64,000 nucleotides of DNA from positions 186,001 to 250,000 of the forward strand of contig NZ_ARXV01000004.1 in assembly GCF_000756665.1 (NCBI RefSeq). Direction: 5' to 3'. The notes beneath the pieces were generated by a model. It made no database searches, had not been told where the DNA came from, and saw only the letters and a list, made by a program, of their open reading frames with translations. The DNA comes from Alcanivorax nanhaiticus (GTDB taxonomy: Bacteria > Pseudomonadota > Gammaproteobacteria > Pseudomonadales > Alcanivoracaceae). This document shows, piece by piece, positions 52,255-63,126 of the stretch (position 1 is the first letter of the stretch; every line of letters begins with the position of its first letter). Position numbers and translations under genes: made by a program.

Positions 52255-53674
52255 GCTTGGCTCCTTGCTCGGCCAGTTCTTTGGCAATAGCACCCACATT
52301 GCCGGCACCCTGAGTGACCAGCAGATCACCGTCCTGCAACTGGGTGGCGAGGATCTCCGCCAGTTTGGCGGGATCATCCACAAATACCGGTTCCACTTTG
52401 CCGCGCTTGCGAATGCTGCGGCACAGAGCACGGGCGTCAGCGCCCGGAATCGGCTCTTCACCTGCGCCGTAAACTTCCAGCATCAGCAGCACATCCACAC
52501 CCGACAGCACATCCACAAAGTCTTCGTAGAGATCCTGGGTACGGGTATAGCGGTGCGGCTGGAACAGCATGGCCAGACGACGGCCCGGCCAACCGGCACG
52601 GATCGCATCGATGGTCACGCCCACTTCGCTGGGGTGATGACCGTAATCGTCCACCAGGGTCGCGCTGCCACCCTCGAAGTGGTATTCGCCCTGCACATCA
52701 AAGCGACGACCCACCCCGGTAAAGTTGTTCAAGCCGCGCACGATGGCCTCGTCATCCGCGCCTTCATCTGACGCCACCGCAATAGCGGCCAGCGCATTGA
52801 GCACGTTGTGCTTGCCTGGCATGTTGAGGCTGATCTGCAGCGGCTCACCTTCCTTGCGAATCACCCGGAAAGTGGTAGTCATACCCTGCTGCTGAACGTC
52901 TTCTGCACGCAGGTCGGCATCCTCACTAAAGCCGTAACGGATCACCTGACGGTTCACCCGCGGCAGCAATTTGCGCACCACCGGATCATCCACACACATC
53001 ACCGCCACACCGTAGAACGGCAGGTTGTGCAAGAATTCGATAAAGGTGTTTTCCAGCTGGGCAAAATCCCCGCCATAGGTATGCATGTGATCCGCTTCGA
53101 TATTGGTCACGATGGCACTCATGGGCTGCAGATGCAGGAAGCTGGCATCGGACTCATCCGCTTCCGCCACCAGATAACGGCTTTGCCCCAGACGAGCATT
53201 GGTACCGGCGCTATTCAGGCGACCGCCAATCACAAAAGTGGGGTCCATACCCGCTTCTGCCATGATGGCGGCGGTCATGGAAGTCGTCGTGGTCTTGCCA
53301 TGAGTACCTGCCACAGCAATGCCGTGCCGGAAACGCATCAGCTCCGCCAGCATCTGGGCACGGGGCACCACCGGAATCCGGCGCTCGTGGGCTTCGGCCA
53401 CTTCCACGTTTTCGGTGTTCACTGCGGTGGAGGTCACCACCACGTCAGCACCATCAATATTTTCGGCGCGGTGGCCGATTTCCACCCGCACGCCCAGGCT
53501 GCGCAGACGCGCGACCACAGCAGATTCCTTGATATCGCTGCCACTGATGGCATAGCCCTGATTGGCCAGCACTTCAGCGATGCCACACATACCCACACCG
53601 CCAATACCCACAAAGTGAATACCACGAATGCGGCGCATCTCTGGAACGATATGAATGTTGTCGCTATCGGCCAT
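52247..53674 (-). CDS. murC: UDP-N-acetylmuramate--L-alanine ligase
   Basis: A 475-residue ligase that adds L-Ala to UDP-MurNAc. Rossmann domain start [24 protein letters not shown] loop [17 protein letters not shown], and the conserved [10 protein letters not shown] in the C-terminal domain. The ATG at 53672-53674 has GGAGG five bases before it; it overlaps murG by 11 bases. Confidence 0.98.
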   Translation of the reverse strand: MADSDNIHIVPEMRRIRGIHFVGIGGVGMCGIAEVLANQGYAISGSDIKESAVVARLRSLGVRVEIGHRAENIDGADVVVTSTAVNTENVEVAEAHERRIPVVPRAQMLAELMRFRHGIAVAGTHGKTTTTSMTAAIMAEAGMDPTFVIGGRLNSAGTNARLGQSRYLVAEADESDASFLHLQPMSAIVTNIEADHMHTYGGDFAQLENTFIEFLHNLPFYGVAVMCVDDPVVRKLLPRVNRQVIRYGFSEDADLRAEDVQQQGMTTTFRVIRKEGEPLQISLNMPGKHNVLNALAAIAVASDEGADDEAIVRGLNNFTGVGRRFDVQGEYHFEGGSATLVDDYGHHPSEVGVTIDAIRAGWPGRRLAMLFQPHRYTRTQDLYEDFVDVLSGVDVLLMLEVYGAGEEPIPGADARALCRSIRKRGKVEPVFVDDPAKLAEILATQLQDGDLLVTQGAGNVGAIAKELAEQGAKRG

Positions 53675-54734
53675 TGGCCACCTCCTGACACAGGGTGGCC
53701 GCGCGCTCTGCGCTATCAGCCACAGCCTGCTCACGGGCCCGTTGCGCCATTTGCGCCAACGCACCTCGCTCTGCTACCGGTTTCAAAATGGCAGCCAGAC
53801 TGGCTGCACTCAGTTCCCGCTGGGGCAATAACAGGGCGGCGCCCTTGTCAGACAACCAGCGGGCATTCAATGTCTGGTGATCATCCACGGCGGTGGGCAG
53901 CGGGATAAACAGGGCCGCCACACCGGCTGCTGCCACCTCTGCCACCGTCAGCGCCCCGGCCCGACAGATCACCAGATCCGCCCAGCTGTAGGCTTCCGCC
54001 ATGTCATCAATAAATTCACTCACCTGGGCATTCACACCCAGAGCGTCATAAATCGGTGCCGCTTCACCGGTACGACCCGCGCCACACTGATGGCGCACCT
54101 GAATATCGTTACCCAGCACCGCCAGCATCAGTTCGGGCAGATCCTGATTGAGCACCAGCGCCCCCTGACTGCCACCGACGACCAACACCCGCAGCCCGCC
54201 CTGATGACGGGCATAACGGCCAGCAGGCTCGTCAATGGCTGCAATCTCGGCGCGCACCGGGTTACCCACCCAACACGCGTCGCGCTGGCCAAATGCACCA
54301 TCGAAACCTTCCAGGGTTACGGTGGCCATCTTTGACAACAGGCGGTTAGTCAGGCCCGGCACCGCATTTTGTTCATGCACCACCACGGGTACACCACACA
54401 GTCGCGCAGCCAAACCACCGGGGCCACTGGCGAAGCCACCAAAGCCCACCGCCAATACCGGCTGATGCTGACGAATCAGTTGCCGTGCCTGCAGTACCGC
54501 ACGCAGCAAATTGAAGGGGGCTGTCAGCTTTCGCTTGAGACCACCACCGCGCAGACGGGAAACAGACAGCTCGGCAATGTTGTAACCGTGACGGCGCACC
54601 AGCTTGCCTTCCATGCCGTTTTCGGCACCAAGCCAGAGGATGTCGAAGCCCCGCGCGCGTAGCTGGTCAGCCACCGCCAGTGCAGGGAAAACATGCCCGC
54701 CGGTACCTCCGGCCATGATCAGGACAGTGCTCAT
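53664..54734 (-). CDS. murG: UDP-GlcNAc:lipid I N-acetylglucosaminyltransferase
   Basis: A 356-residue peripheral GT28 enzyme that makes lipid II. N-terminal [25 protein letters not shown], then [13 protein letters not shown], the second G-loop [12 protein letters not shown], and [31 protein letters not shown] for UDP-GlcNAc binding. The ATG overlaps the ftsW stop (ATGA). Confidence 0.98.
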   Translation of the reverse strand: MSTVLIMAGGTGGHVFPALAVADQLRARGFDILWLGAENGMEGKLVRRHGYNIAELSVSRLRGGGLKRKLTAPFNLLRAVLQARQLIRQHQPVLAVGFGGFASGPGGLAARLCGVPVVVHEQNAVPGLTNRLLSKMATVTLEGFDGAFGQRDACWVGNPVRAEIAAIDEPAGRYARHQGGLRVLVVGGSQGALVLNQDLPELMLAVLGNDIQVRHQCGAGRTGEAAPIYDALGVNAQVSEFIDDMAEAYSWADLVICRAGALTVAEVAAAGVAALFIPLPTAVDDHQTLNARWLSDKGAALLLPQRELSAASLAAILKPVAERGALAQMAQRAREQAVADSAERAATLCQEVANGR

Positions 54735-55888
54735 CGTGCCGCCCTCCCTCTGGCCTTCAGTTGCTCTGCTTCCGCACCGGCGCGCAGGATCATGCCGATC
54801 ATGGCGGCAGAAATCAGCAGAGAAGAACCACCGTAGCTGATGAACGGCAGGGTCAGTCCCTTGGTGGGCAGCATGCCCATGTTCACCCCAAGGTTGATAA
54901 AGGCCTGGGAACAGAACACAAAGGCGCAGCCGTACACCAGATAAGCGTGATACAGGAAACCGCGTTCCTCCAGGGAATGACCAAGACGGAACACACGCCA
55001 GCCCAGCAGGATGAAACCGCTAATCAAGGCAATATTGCCCATCAAACCCAGTTCTTCTGCCATCACCGCATAGACGAAATCGGTGTGCGCTTCTGGCAGG
55101 TAAAACAGTTTCTGCACGCTGTTACCCAGCCCGACCCCGGTCAGGTGACCACGGCCAAACGCGATCAGGCTCTGGGTAAGCTGGTAGCCGGCACCAAACT
55201 GGTCCGCCCACGGATCAGTAAAGGTCATCAGACGCGCTACCCGATACGGTTCAGCCACCGCCACCACAGCTCCCAGCGCCACAGCAATCAAACCTATCAG
55301 CAGGAAGCGCAGTGTCGGCACCCCGGACAGGAACAACATGCCCATCGCGGTGATACCCAAGACCACTACCGCACCGAAGTCCGGCTCGAGCAGCAGCAAT
55401 ACCATCAGCACACCCAGCAGCCCCAATGGAAGCAGGAAGGCTTTCCACTCATTTTCCAGCGCTGCCTTGCGCTCAGCCACGTAACCGGCCAGATACAGCA
55501 CGAAGCACAGCTTCACGATTTCGGAGGCCTGGATGGTCAGACCCGGCAGTGCAATCCAGCGGGTGGAGCCGTTCACGCTACGGCCCAGTCCGGGAACAAA
55601 CACCAGCACCAGCACGACCAGCGCAATCGGCAGCATGAAAAAGCGCAGTCGCTCCAGCAGTGCCAGCGGCACCGCGTAGTAGACGAAAGCCCCGACACCG
55701 AGCCCCAGCGCCAGATAAATGCCATGACGCAGCGCGTAGTAGAACGGGTCGCCGAGACGGGTTTCAGCAATCTGCAGACTCGCTGACGACACCATGACCA
55801 GCCCGGCCAACGCCAAACCAATCGCCGTCCACAGCAGAGGCTTGTCCACCCCGCTGCTATCCAGTTTCAGGATCATGCGCTCAGTCAT
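54731..55888 (-). CDS. ftsW: Lipid II polymerase FtsW
   Basis: A 385-residue SEDS glycosyltransferase with 10 helices, septal partner of FtsI. Landmarks: VMVSSAS in helix 1, RWIALPGLTIQASEIVKLCFVLYLAGY with the catalytic Asp region nearby (LEPDFGAVVVL), GAGYQLTQSLIAFGRGHLTGVGLGNSVQKLFYLPEAHTDFVYAV, and TKGLTLPFISYGGSSLL. ATG at 55886-55888 with GGAGG before it, overlapping murD by eight bases. Forty extra in-frame residues upstream are excluded. Confidence 0.97.
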   Translation of the reverse strand: MTERMILKLDSSGVDKPLLWTAIGLALAGLVMVSSASLQIAETRLGDPFYYALRHGIYLALGLGVGAFVYYAVPLALLERLRFFMLPIALVVLVLVFVPGLGRSVNGSTRWIALPGLTIQASEIVKLCFVLYLAGYVAERKAALENEWKAFLLPLGLLGVLMVLLLLEPDFGAVVVLGITAMGMLFLSGVPTLRFLLIGLIAVALGAVVAVAEPYRVARLMTFTDPWADQFGAGYQLTQSLIAFGRGHLTGVGLGNSVQKLFYLPEAHTDFVYAVMAEELGLMGNIALISGFILLGWRVFRLGHSLEERGFLYHAYLVYGCAFVFCSQAFINLGVNMGMLPTKGLTLPFISYGGSSLLISAAMIGMILRAGAEAEQLKARGRAAR

Positions 55889-57206
55889 CGCACACCTCCT
55901 GAACCCGACGGATAAAGTCATTACCGCGATCGGCAAAACCCTTGTACATATCGAAAGACGCGCAGGCTGGAGACAACAACACCGCATCACCCGGTTGCGC
56001 CAGCGCATAAGCGCGCTCGACAGCGGCCTGCATGTCGGTGACCAGCTCGCAAGGAGCGGCAGACATGCCCTGTGCCAGCAAAGAACGATCCTCCCCCATC
56101 AACAGACCTGCACGCAGGTACTGACGGGCGGGCTCCGCCAGCGGAGAGAAATCCTGACCCTTGCCTTGACCGCCCGCCACCAGAATGACCTTGCCTTCAA
56201 TCGACTCACCAATCCCGGTGAGTGCGGCCAGGGTGGCGCCTACATTGGTGGCCTTGGAATCGTTGAACCAGCGTACTCCGCCCTTATCAGCCACCAGCTG
56301 GCAACGGTGCTCAAGGCCGGTGAAGGCCTTAACGGTAGCCAGTGCCTTGTCACGGTTCAGCGACAGCGCATCACTGATCGCCAGTACCGCTAGAATATTC
56401 ATGGCGTTGTGATGGCCAGTGAGCGCCAGATCGGACAGCGACAACAGCAACTCACCACGGCACAACAGCTGACCGCTCTCACTGTCCAGCCGGTAATCCG
56501 CTTCCGGGTGGGCTCCAAAGGTGATCTGTTTCGGTACGCTTTCCGGCGGACGGGTGGCCAGATCATCGCGGTTCCATACCGCTACCTGGCAACCGTCATA
56601 GATACGCTGTTTGGCCGCCAGGTAATCGGCAAAGCTGGCGTAGCGATCCAGATGATCCTGGGACACATTGAGAATGGTGGCCACGTCCGCACTCAGACTG
56701 TAAGTGGTTTCCAACTGGAAGCTGGACAGCTCAAGCACATACAGGCGGGCATCGTCATTCAACAGATCCAGCGCTGGCACGCCCAGGTTTCCGCCGATAC
56801 CCGGGTTCATACCACAGGCATCCGCCACCTGGCCCAGCAAGGTGGTCACGGTACTTTTGGCATTGGAACCAGTAATGCCAACCAGTGGTTCACTGGCGGC
56901 ACGGGCGAACAGTTCCACATCGCCGATGACTTCCTTGCCTTCCACAATCTGTTCGGCAATCGCGGGAGTTGCTACGGCCACACCAGGGCTGACAATCAAA
57001 CGATTGGCTTTCTTCATCCAGCCGGGTTTGAAGCCGCCAGTATGAATCTTCACAGCCGGGAACTCCGCCTGCAGGGCTTCAAGGCCAGCTGGCTCGGCAC
57101 GGGTATCCAGCGCACGCACAGGCATCCCCTGATCCGTCAGGTAACGGATCACAGAACGCCCGGTGACACCCAGGCCAATAACCAGATCAAAGCCGTCTTT
57201 CGCCAT
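55881..57206 (-). CDS. murD: UDP-N-acetylmuramoylalanine--D-glutamate ligase
   Basis: A 441-residue ligase. It adds D-Glu to UDP-MurNAc-L-Ala. N-terminal FDLVIGLGVTGRSVIRYL, ATP loop VGITGSNAKSTVTTLLG (SNAKST rather than the common TNGKST, as in some pseudomonad MurD), LELSSFQLETTYSL, WFNDSKATNVGA and LLSPACASFDMYKGFADRGNDF. Starts 14 bases after the mraY stop. Confidence 0.97.
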   Translation of the reverse strand: MAKDGFDLVIGLGVTGRSVIRYLTDQGMPVRALDTRAEPAGLEALQAEFPAVKIHTGGFKPGWMKKANRLIVSPGVAVATPAIAEQIVEGKEVIGDVELFARAASEPLVGITGSNAKSTVTTLLGQVADACGMNPGIGGNLGVPALDLLNDDARLYVLELSSFQLETTYSLSADVATILNVSQDHLDRYASFADYLAAKQRIYDGCQVAVWNRDDLATRPPESVPKQITFGAHPEADYRLDSESGQLLCRGELLLSLSDLALTGHHNAMNILAVLAISDALSLNRDKALATVKAFTGLEHRCQLVADKGGVRWFNDSKATNVGATLAALTGIGESIEGKVILVAGGQGKGQDFSPLAEPARQYLRAGLLMGEDRSLLAQGMSAAPCELVTDMQAAVERAYALAQPGDAVLLSPACASFDMYKGFADRGNDFIRRVQEVCDD

Positions 57207-57220
57207 GCTCGGTCAGTTCC

Positions 57221-58303
57221 TTATCGAATCTTCAGGGTCGCCAGACCCACCAGTACAAGAATTACCGTAATGATCCAGAACCGAACGATGATTTTCGGTT
57301 CTGGCCAGCCTTTCAGTTCAAAGTGGTGATGAATCGGTGCCATGCGGAAAATACGGCGGCCAGTGAGCTTGAACGACCCTACCTGCAACATCACCGACAC
57401 GGTTTCCATCACGAACACCCCACCCATGATGAACAGCACGATTTCCTGACGGACAATCACCGCCATTACACCCAGCACTGCACCCAGTGCCAGCGCACCC
57501 ACATCGCCCATGAAGACCTGGGCCGGGTAGGCGTTAAACCACAGGAAACCGAGGCCGGCACCACACAGGGCCGCAGAAATAATCACCAGTTCACCGGCAC
57601 CCGCCACGTAGGGAATCTGCAGGTAAGTAGCAAACTCGGTGTGGCCACCCGCGTAGGCGAAGATGCCCAGCGCCCCGCCCACCAGCACGGTCGGCATGAT
57701 GGCGAGACCATCAAGCCCATCAGTCAGGTTCACCGCGTTACTGGTACCGTTGATCACGAAGTAGGTCAGAATGATGTAGAACCACCCCATGTTGATGGCC
57801 ACGTTCTTGAAGAACGGCACGATCAGCTGGGTTTCTGCCGGGCTTTGCGCGGTGAAATACAGTGCAAAGGCGGCACCAAAGGAACCTACCGACAACCACA
57901 GGTACTTCCATTTTGCCGGCAAACCACGAGGATTCTTTTCTACCACCTTGCGCCAGTCATCCACCCAGCCCACGGCACCAAAAATGAACAGCACACCCAG
58001 GGTGATCCACACGAACCGATTACTCAGATCCGCCCACAGCAAGGTCGAAATCACGATGGCCACCAGAATCAGCGCGCCGCCCATGGTCGGCGTGCCCGCC
58101 TTGCTCAGGTGGCTCTTGGGACCATCATCACGAATGGCCTGCCCCACCTGTTTCTCCTGCAGCATGCGGATCATGATCGGGCCTACCCAGAAGGCAATGA
58201 ACAGCGCCGTCAGAACGCTGAGAATGCCGCGCAGGGTGATGTACTGGAATACCAGAAATCCGCTGTAGTATTGGGCCAGATATTCGGCCAGCCAGAGCAG
58301 CAT
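57221..58303 (-). CDS. mraY: Phospho-N-acetylmuramoyl-pentapeptide transferase
   Basis: A 360-residue, ten-helix enzyme that makes lipid I from undecaprenyl phosphate. Signatures: PTMGGALIL near residue 73, [14 protein letters not shown] with NGTSNAVNL just before, [20 protein letters not shown], and [15 protein letters not shown]. Its ATG overlaps the murF stop as TAATG. Confidence 0.98.
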   Translation of the reverse strand: MLLWLAEYLAQYYSGFLVFQYITLRGILSVLTALFIAFWVGPIMIRMLQEKQVGQAIRDDGPKSHLSKAGTPTMGGALILVAIVISTLLWADLSNRFVWITLGVLFIFGAVGWVDDWRKVVEKNPRGLPAKWKYLWLSVGSFGAAFALYFTAQSPAETQLIVPFFKNVAINMGWFYIILTYFVINGTSNAVNLTDGLDGLAIMPTVLVGGALGIFAYAGGHTEFATYLQIPYVAGAGELVIISAALCGAGLGFLWFNAYPAQVFMGDVGALALGAVLGVMAVIVRQEIVLFIMGGVFVMETVSVMLQVGSFKLTGRRIFRMAPIHHHFELKGWPEPKIIVRFWIITVILVLVGLATLKIR

Positions 58304-59661
58304 TAGTGAGCCCCCTCATTCTGTGTCTGCGGGCTTTCGCCCTGTGTCAGTCGCTTCACTACCGCTTCCATACCGGCTGTGCGCGAACCTTTCACCAACA
58401 CGGTGCCGCCTGCTTGCAGCACCGGGGCACTCCAACTCACCGCCTGTTGATGGTCATCGGCGATGTTCGCCTTATCGCCAAAACCACTGGCCGCCGTTTG
58501 CGCACCGCGCATGGCCACCAGCTGATCCAAACCTTTTTCTCGGGCATACACACCCAACTCTTCGACCAGGGTTTCCGCCTCGGGCCCCAGTTCACCCATG
58601 GCACCCAGCACCAGCATGCGTGGTGCCGGCTGCGCTGCCAGCCAGTCGATCGCTGCACGTACCGAACCGGGATTGGCGTTGTAGGTGTCATCCACCAGCA
58701 CGCCTTTTTCCACCGAATGCAGATTCATGCGACCCGGTACCGGCTTGAGGCTGGCCAGACGTGGGAGCGCCTCATCCAGTGACAAGCCCAGGGCGCGTAC
58801 AGCGGCAATCGCCATCAGCGCATTGTTAACCTGATGAGCACCCGCCAACGGCACGGTGACAGTGTGCCCGGAAGGCTGCAGAATGAAGGTGGCCTTGTCC
58901 TGCTGCAGGACAATCTGCTCTGCATAAAGGTCCGTCGCTTCACGGGCGCTGATCCGCATCACCTGCAGTCCGGCTTTTTCGGCTTCGCCGGCAAAGAAAT
59001 CGGCAAAACTGTCATCCGCATTGATGATCGCCTGGCCACCGGCCTGACAACCGCCGAAGATCTCCGCCTTGGCATTGGCGATGCCCTGCATGGACCCGAA
59101 ACCTTCCAGATGAGCGCCGGTCACATTGGTCACCAGCACCACCCGTGGTTTGGCCAGGCTGCTGGTCCAGGCAATTTCGCCGGGGGCGTTGGCGCCCAGC
59201 TCGATCACCGCATAGCGGTGTTCGGCGCGCAGTCGCAACAGCGTCAGCGGCACGCCAATGTCGTTGTTGAAGTTGCCAGCAGTAGCCAAGGTATCGGCGC
59301 CCAGCATGGCCGCCGCCATTTCTTTCACAGTGGTCTTGCCGGCGTTTCCGGTCACCGCCATGCGCTCAGCGGAAAACTGATCGGCATAACCGCTGGCCAG
59401 CTTGCCCAACCCGTGACGGGTATCGGCCACCTTCACCGCATTGGCAAAATCGCTCTGGTCACGATCAACCAGTGCCGCAGCCGCACCTTCCGCTGCCGCC
59501 TGGGCGAGAAAATCGTGGGCATCGAAGCGCTCACCCTTAAGCGCCACAAACAGGCAGCCCGGCGCCATGGCACGGGTATCGGTAACCACCGCGTTGATCT
59601 GCACGTCTTCACCGATCAGTTCACCACCGGTCCACTGGGCGATCTGGGACAGCCACATCAT
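58303..59661 (-). CDS. murF: UDP-N-acetylmuramoyl-tripeptide--D-alanyl-D-alanine ligase
   Basis: A 452-residue ligase that adds the D-Ala-D-Ala made by Ddl. ATP loop [19 protein letters not shown], then [49 protein letters not shown] and [11 protein letters not shown]. Overlaps murE by four bases. Confidence 0.97.
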   Translation of the reverse strand: MMWLSQIAQWTGGELIGEDVQINAVVTDTRAMAPGCLFVALKGERFDAHDFLAQAAAEGAAAALVDRDQSDFANAVKVADTRHGLGKLASGYADQFSAERMAVTGNAGKTTVKEMAAAMLGADTLATAGNFNNDIGVPLTLLRLRAEHRYAVIELGANAPGEIAWTSSLAKPRVVLVTNVTGAHLEGFGSMQGIANAKAEIFGGCQAGGQAIINADDSFADFFAGEAEKAGLQVMRISAREATDLYAEQIVLQQDKATFILQPSGHTVTVPLAGAHQVNNALMAIAAVRALGLSLDEALPRLASLKPVPGRMNLHSVEKGVLVDDTYNANPGSVRAAIDWLAAQPAPRMLVLGAMGELGPEAETLVEELGVYAREKGLDQLVAMRGAQTAASGFGDKANIADDHQQAVSWSAPVLQAGGTVLVKGSRTAGMEAVVKRLTQGESPQTQNEGAH

Positions 59662-61145
59662 TGGCCACCCTCCCCGTTTGCCAGCGCCGCCAGAGCCTGA
59701 CGAGCCAGTTCACGATCATCACAGGGGTGGCGAACGCCGTTGATTTCCTGGTAATCCTCATGGCCCTTGCCGGCCAGCAGGATCACATCACCAGCGGCCG
59801 CACGGCTCACGGTTTCTACCACCGCCTCGGCACGATCAACCATGGCCATTGCCTTGTCAGGATGGGTCAGTCCGGTCTGCATTTGTTCAATAATGGTTTG
59901 CGGGTTTTCACTGCGTGGGTTGTCGCTGGTCAGCACCACCACGTCTGCCAGCTGTTCAGCGACTTTCGCCATCATGGGACGCTTGCCCGCATCCCGATCA
60001 CCGCCGCAACCGACGATGCAATACAGCTTGCTGTCGAAGTGTGCACGGCAGGCCTGCAAGGCTTTTTCGAGACCATCCGGGGTGTGGGCATAATCCACGA
60101 TCACGGTGGGACCCTGTTCAGCACAAACAGGTTCCATACGGCCCGGCACCGGAGTCACCGCCGCCAGCGCCTTGCCCAGCACCGCAGTCTCAACACCCTG
60201 ACCATGCAGAATGGCCGCCACGGCCATCAGGTTGCTGAGATTGAAAGGACCAAACAACGGTAGCGCCACATCAATGGCCTCACCGCCCACACTCAGGGTG
60301 GCATGCATGCCATTGGCATCGTATGCCACGTTGACACAACGTACGGTGGCACCTTGTTGGCCTCCGAAGGTAACGCAGCGCACATCATCCGCCAGACAGC
60401 TCACCAGGGAACTGGCGGCATGGTCATCACAGTTGATGACGGCCAGACGCACGCCCGGACGGGAAAACAGCACCGACTTGGCCGCCAGATAGGACTCCAT
60501 GTCGCCGTGGTAATCCAAATGATCACGGCTCAAGTTACTGAACACCGCCGTGGTCACCGGGGTGCTACCCAGCCGCTTCTGATCCAGCGCATGGGAAGAC
60601 ACTTCCATGGCCACACTGTTAGCTCCCGCATCACGAGCACTGGCCAGTGCCGCCTGCAGGGTAATCGGGTCTGGAGTGGTATGGCCGGTGTGCTGCTCTT
60701 CACCCTTGAGCCCGACTCCCAGAGTGCCAACCAGCGCGCAGCGGTTGCCCAACGCATTCAGCGCATCACGCAGGAACCAGGTAATGCTGGTCTTGCCGTT
60801 GGTACCTGTCACGCCAGTCAGGGCCAGGTTCGCAGCCGGCTCACCGAACCAGCGCCCAGCAATATCGCCCACCTGCCCAGCCAGTTCAGGTACGTGCACG
60901 CAGGGCACCTGCTGTTCGTAGCTGATTGTCAGCGCCCCGTTTTCGGCATCCGCCAGCACCGCAGCAGCACCCGCCGCCACCGCCTGAGACACAAAACGGC
61001 GACCATCGCTGGCCACACCGGGCACCGCCACAAACGCCTGCCCGGATTGCACCTGGCGGCTGTCGAGTTGCAGCCCTGAAACGACGATACCTGCCACGTT
61101 GGCAGGCAGGTTCAGATTGGGAAGCAGCTGCTGGAGGCTCATCAT
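59658..61145 (-). CDS. murE: UDP-MurNAc-L-Ala-D-Glu:meso-diaminopimelate ligase
   Basis: A 495-residue ligase for the third residue of the stem peptide. ATP loop [30 protein letters not shown], and the DNPRSENP motif that marks meso-diaminopimelate (not lysine) specificity, so the wall is of the Gram-negative DAP type. ATG start overlaps the ftsI stop (ATGA). Confidence 0.98.
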   Translation of the reverse strand: MMSLQQLLPNLNLPANVAGIVVSGLQLDSRQVQSGQAFVAVPGVASDGRRFVSQAVAAGAAAVLADAENGALTISYEQQVPCVHVPELAGQVGDIAGRWFGEPAANLALTGVTGTNGKTSITWFLRDALNALGNRCALVGTLGVGLKGEEQHTGHTTPDPITLQAALASARDAGANSVAMEVSSHALDQKRLGSTPVTTAVFSNLSRDHLDYHGDMESYLAAKSVLFSRPGVRLAVINCDDHAASSLVSCLADDVRCVTFGGQQGATVRCVNVAYDANGMHATLSVGGEAIDVALPLFGPFNLSNLMAVAAILHGQGVETAVLGKALAAVTPVPGRMEPVCAEQGPTVIVDYAHTPDGLEKALQACRAHFDSKLYCIVGCGGDRDAGKRPMMAKVAEQLADVVVLTSDNPRSENPQTIIEQMQTGLTHPDKAMAMVDRAEAVVETVSRAAAGDVILLAGKGHEDYQEINGVRHPCDDRELARQALAALANGEGGQ

Positions 61146-62863
61146 GAACGATCCTCCGCCTCTGGCGTGCCAGCCAGCAGCCCTTCCGGACGATCCGGCG
61201 GCACATGCAGGGTGCGCAACACCCCGCTCATGATATTGGAGAAAGCTGGCGCCGCGACCAGACCACCGTAGTAAGCCTTGCCACGCGGATCATCAATCAC
61301 CACCACGGTCACAATGCGCGGATCGGTTGCCGGAGCCAGACCCGCAAACAGACCAATATAGTTATCGTCGGCATAACCACCGGCCACAACCTTGTGCACG
61401 GTGCCAGTCTTGCCGGCTACCTGATAGCCCGGCACCTGGGCACGCCTGGCGGTCCCTTGCAGACTCACCACGGTTTCCAGCATCTGTACCAATTGACGAG
61501 CCGTTTCCTTGCCAATCACCTGCTCGCCTTGAGGGGTCCCGTTTACCTTTTTCAGTGTCAGCGGCACCTTGATGCCGTCGTTGGCGATCACTGCATAGGC
61601 CTGGGCCAGCTGCACTGCTGACACGCTCAGACCATAGCCGTAGGACAGCGCCGCACGCTCCACATCACGCCACTTGCTGCGCAGCGGCAACAAGCCATCG
61701 CTTTCGCCCGGGAAGGCGATACCCGTAGCCTGACCGAAACCAAAACGCTCCAGATAATCCGGCAGCGCTTGCTGCTCCATCGCCAGCGCCAGCTTGCTGG
61801 TGCCCACGTTGGAACTCTTGGTCAGCACGGTAGTGATATCGATGATGCCGTAATCACGATGATCACGAATGGTCTTGGTGCCGACCCGCAGGGTGCCAGG
61901 ATGGGTATTGATAGTAGTAGAGGGGGTCACCATGCCCATTTCCAACGCCGCCGCCACGGTAAACGGCTTCATGGTGGAACCAGGCTCGAACAGGTCGGTC
62001 ACCGCACGGTTACGCAGGGACGCTGTATCCATGTTGCCGCGATTGTTCGGGTTGTAGGCCGGCTGGTTGACCATGGCCAGCACCTCCCCGGTGCGAACAT
62101 CCACCACCACAGCACTGCCACCTTTCGCCTTGTGCTGCTGTACCGCAGCCAACAGTTCACGGTAAGCCAGATACTGGAGACGCAGATCGATGCTCAGGGT
62201 GACATCTTCGCCAGGTTCGGCGGGCTCCAGCACCTCGATATCCTGGATCACCCGCCCGAGCAAATCCCGTACCACCTTCTTGCGGCCACTGTGACCTTCC
62301 AGTGCAGCATCCATGGCCAGCTCAGTACCTTCCTGGCCTTCATCGTCGATATTGGTAAAACCCACCACATGGCTGGACACTTCACCGGCCGGATAATAGC
62401 GACGGTATTCGGTGAGGGAGTGGATGCCGGGCACATTCAGATCCAGCACTTTCTTTGCAGCCTCCGGTGCCAGCCCACGCTCCAGGTACACAAACTCGCG
62501 ACTCTCGTGGCGACGAACCTTCTTGGCAAATTCCTTCTGGCTGATCACCGCATTGTTGCCCAGACGCTGCCAGGCATCCTGATGCGCCAGCGCTTCGCGA
62601 GGATTGGCCCACAAGGTGACTACCGGCGTACTCACCGCCAGCGGACGGCCAGCGCGATCGCGAATCACTCCGCGATGAGCCGCCAGCGGCTCAACCCGCA
62701 GATTACGAATATCCCCCTGATGAGCCAGAAAATCGTGCTGAACCACCTGCAGATCCACTGCCCGAACCACCAGCAGACAGGCACACACCGCCCAGAACCC
62801 CAGCACAAAGCGCCAGCGTGTCCGGAGGTTAGGTTGCCGTGTCTTGCGGACCCGGTTCTTCAT
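61142..62863 (-). CDS. ftsI: Septal transpeptidase FtsI (PBP3)
   Basis: A 573-residue class B penicillin-binding protein. Membrane helix ~18-40, pedestal domain with [19 protein letters not shown], and transpeptidase domain with SxxK in [16 protein letters not shown], SxN in [13 protein letters not shown] and KTG in [11 protein letters not shown]. Partner of FtsW. The ATG overlaps the ftsL stop. Confidence 0.97.
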   Translation of the reverse strand: MKNRVRKTRQPNLRTRWRFVLGFWAVCACLLVVRAVDLQVVQHDFLAHQGDIRNLRVEPLAAHRGVIRDRAGRPLAVSTPVVTLWANPREALAHQDAWQRLGNNAVISQKEFAKKVRRHESREFVYLERGLAPEAAKKVLDLNVPGIHSLTEYRRYYPAGEVSSHVVGFTNIDDEGQEGTELAMDAALEGHSGRKKVVRDLLGRVIQDIEVLEPAEPGEDVTLSIDLRLQYLAYRELLAAVQQHKAKGGSAVVVDVRTGEVLAMVNQPAYNPNNRGNMDTASLRNRAVTDLFEPGSTMKPFTVAAALEMGMVTPSTTINTHPGTLRVGTKTIRDHRDYGIIDITTVLTKSSNVGTSKLALAMEQQALPDYLERFGFGQATGIAFPGESDGLLPLRSKWRDVERAALSYGYGLSVSAVQLAQAYAVIANDGIKVPLTLKKVNGTPQGEQVIGKETARQLVQMLETVVSLQGTARRAQVPGYQVAGKTGTVHKVVAGGYADDNYIGLFAGLAPATDPRIVTVVVIDDPRGKAYYGGLVAAPAFSNIMSGVLRTLHVPPDRPEGLLAGTPEAEDRS

Positions 62864-63126
62864 GGTCGAATCAGTACTCGCTCATCGGTTTTCGGTAACT
62901 TCATGCCCAACTTTTCTCGAGCCAGGCGCTCCACCCGGGCATAACTACCCCAGGTGCTATGCTCCAATAGCAACTGACTCCATTGGCTTTCCAGCCGGGT
63001 CTGTTGCTGCTGCAGTTTCTGGCTTTCGTCCGTCAGTCGACGGGCCTGATGGACGCTGTAACTGACCGCCAGAGCAGACAACGCAATCAACACCACCAGA
63101 GCACGAATTGCCCAAGGCGCGGTCAC
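62860..63126 (-). CDS. ftsL: Cell division protein FtsL
   Basis: An 88-residue bitopic protein with a membrane helix at ~4-24 (WAIRALVVLIALSALAVSYSV) and a leucine-zipper-like coil (LTDESQKLQQQQTRLESQWSQLLLEHSTWGSYARVERLAREKLGM). Forms the FtsQLB complex. GTG start at 63124-63126 overlaps the rsmH stop as GTGA. Identity is supported by position between rsmH and ftsI. Confidence 0.93.
   Translation of the reverse strand: MTAPWAIRALVVLIALSALAVSYSVHQARRLTDESQKLQQQQTRLESQWSQLLLEHSTWGSYARVERLAREKLGMKLPKTDERVLIRP

Noticed and set aside
52255..52461. Upstream in-frame extension of ddlB
   Set aside because: It lies inside murC in another frame and has no Ddl similarity. The GTG at 52252-52254 has a good ribosome site.
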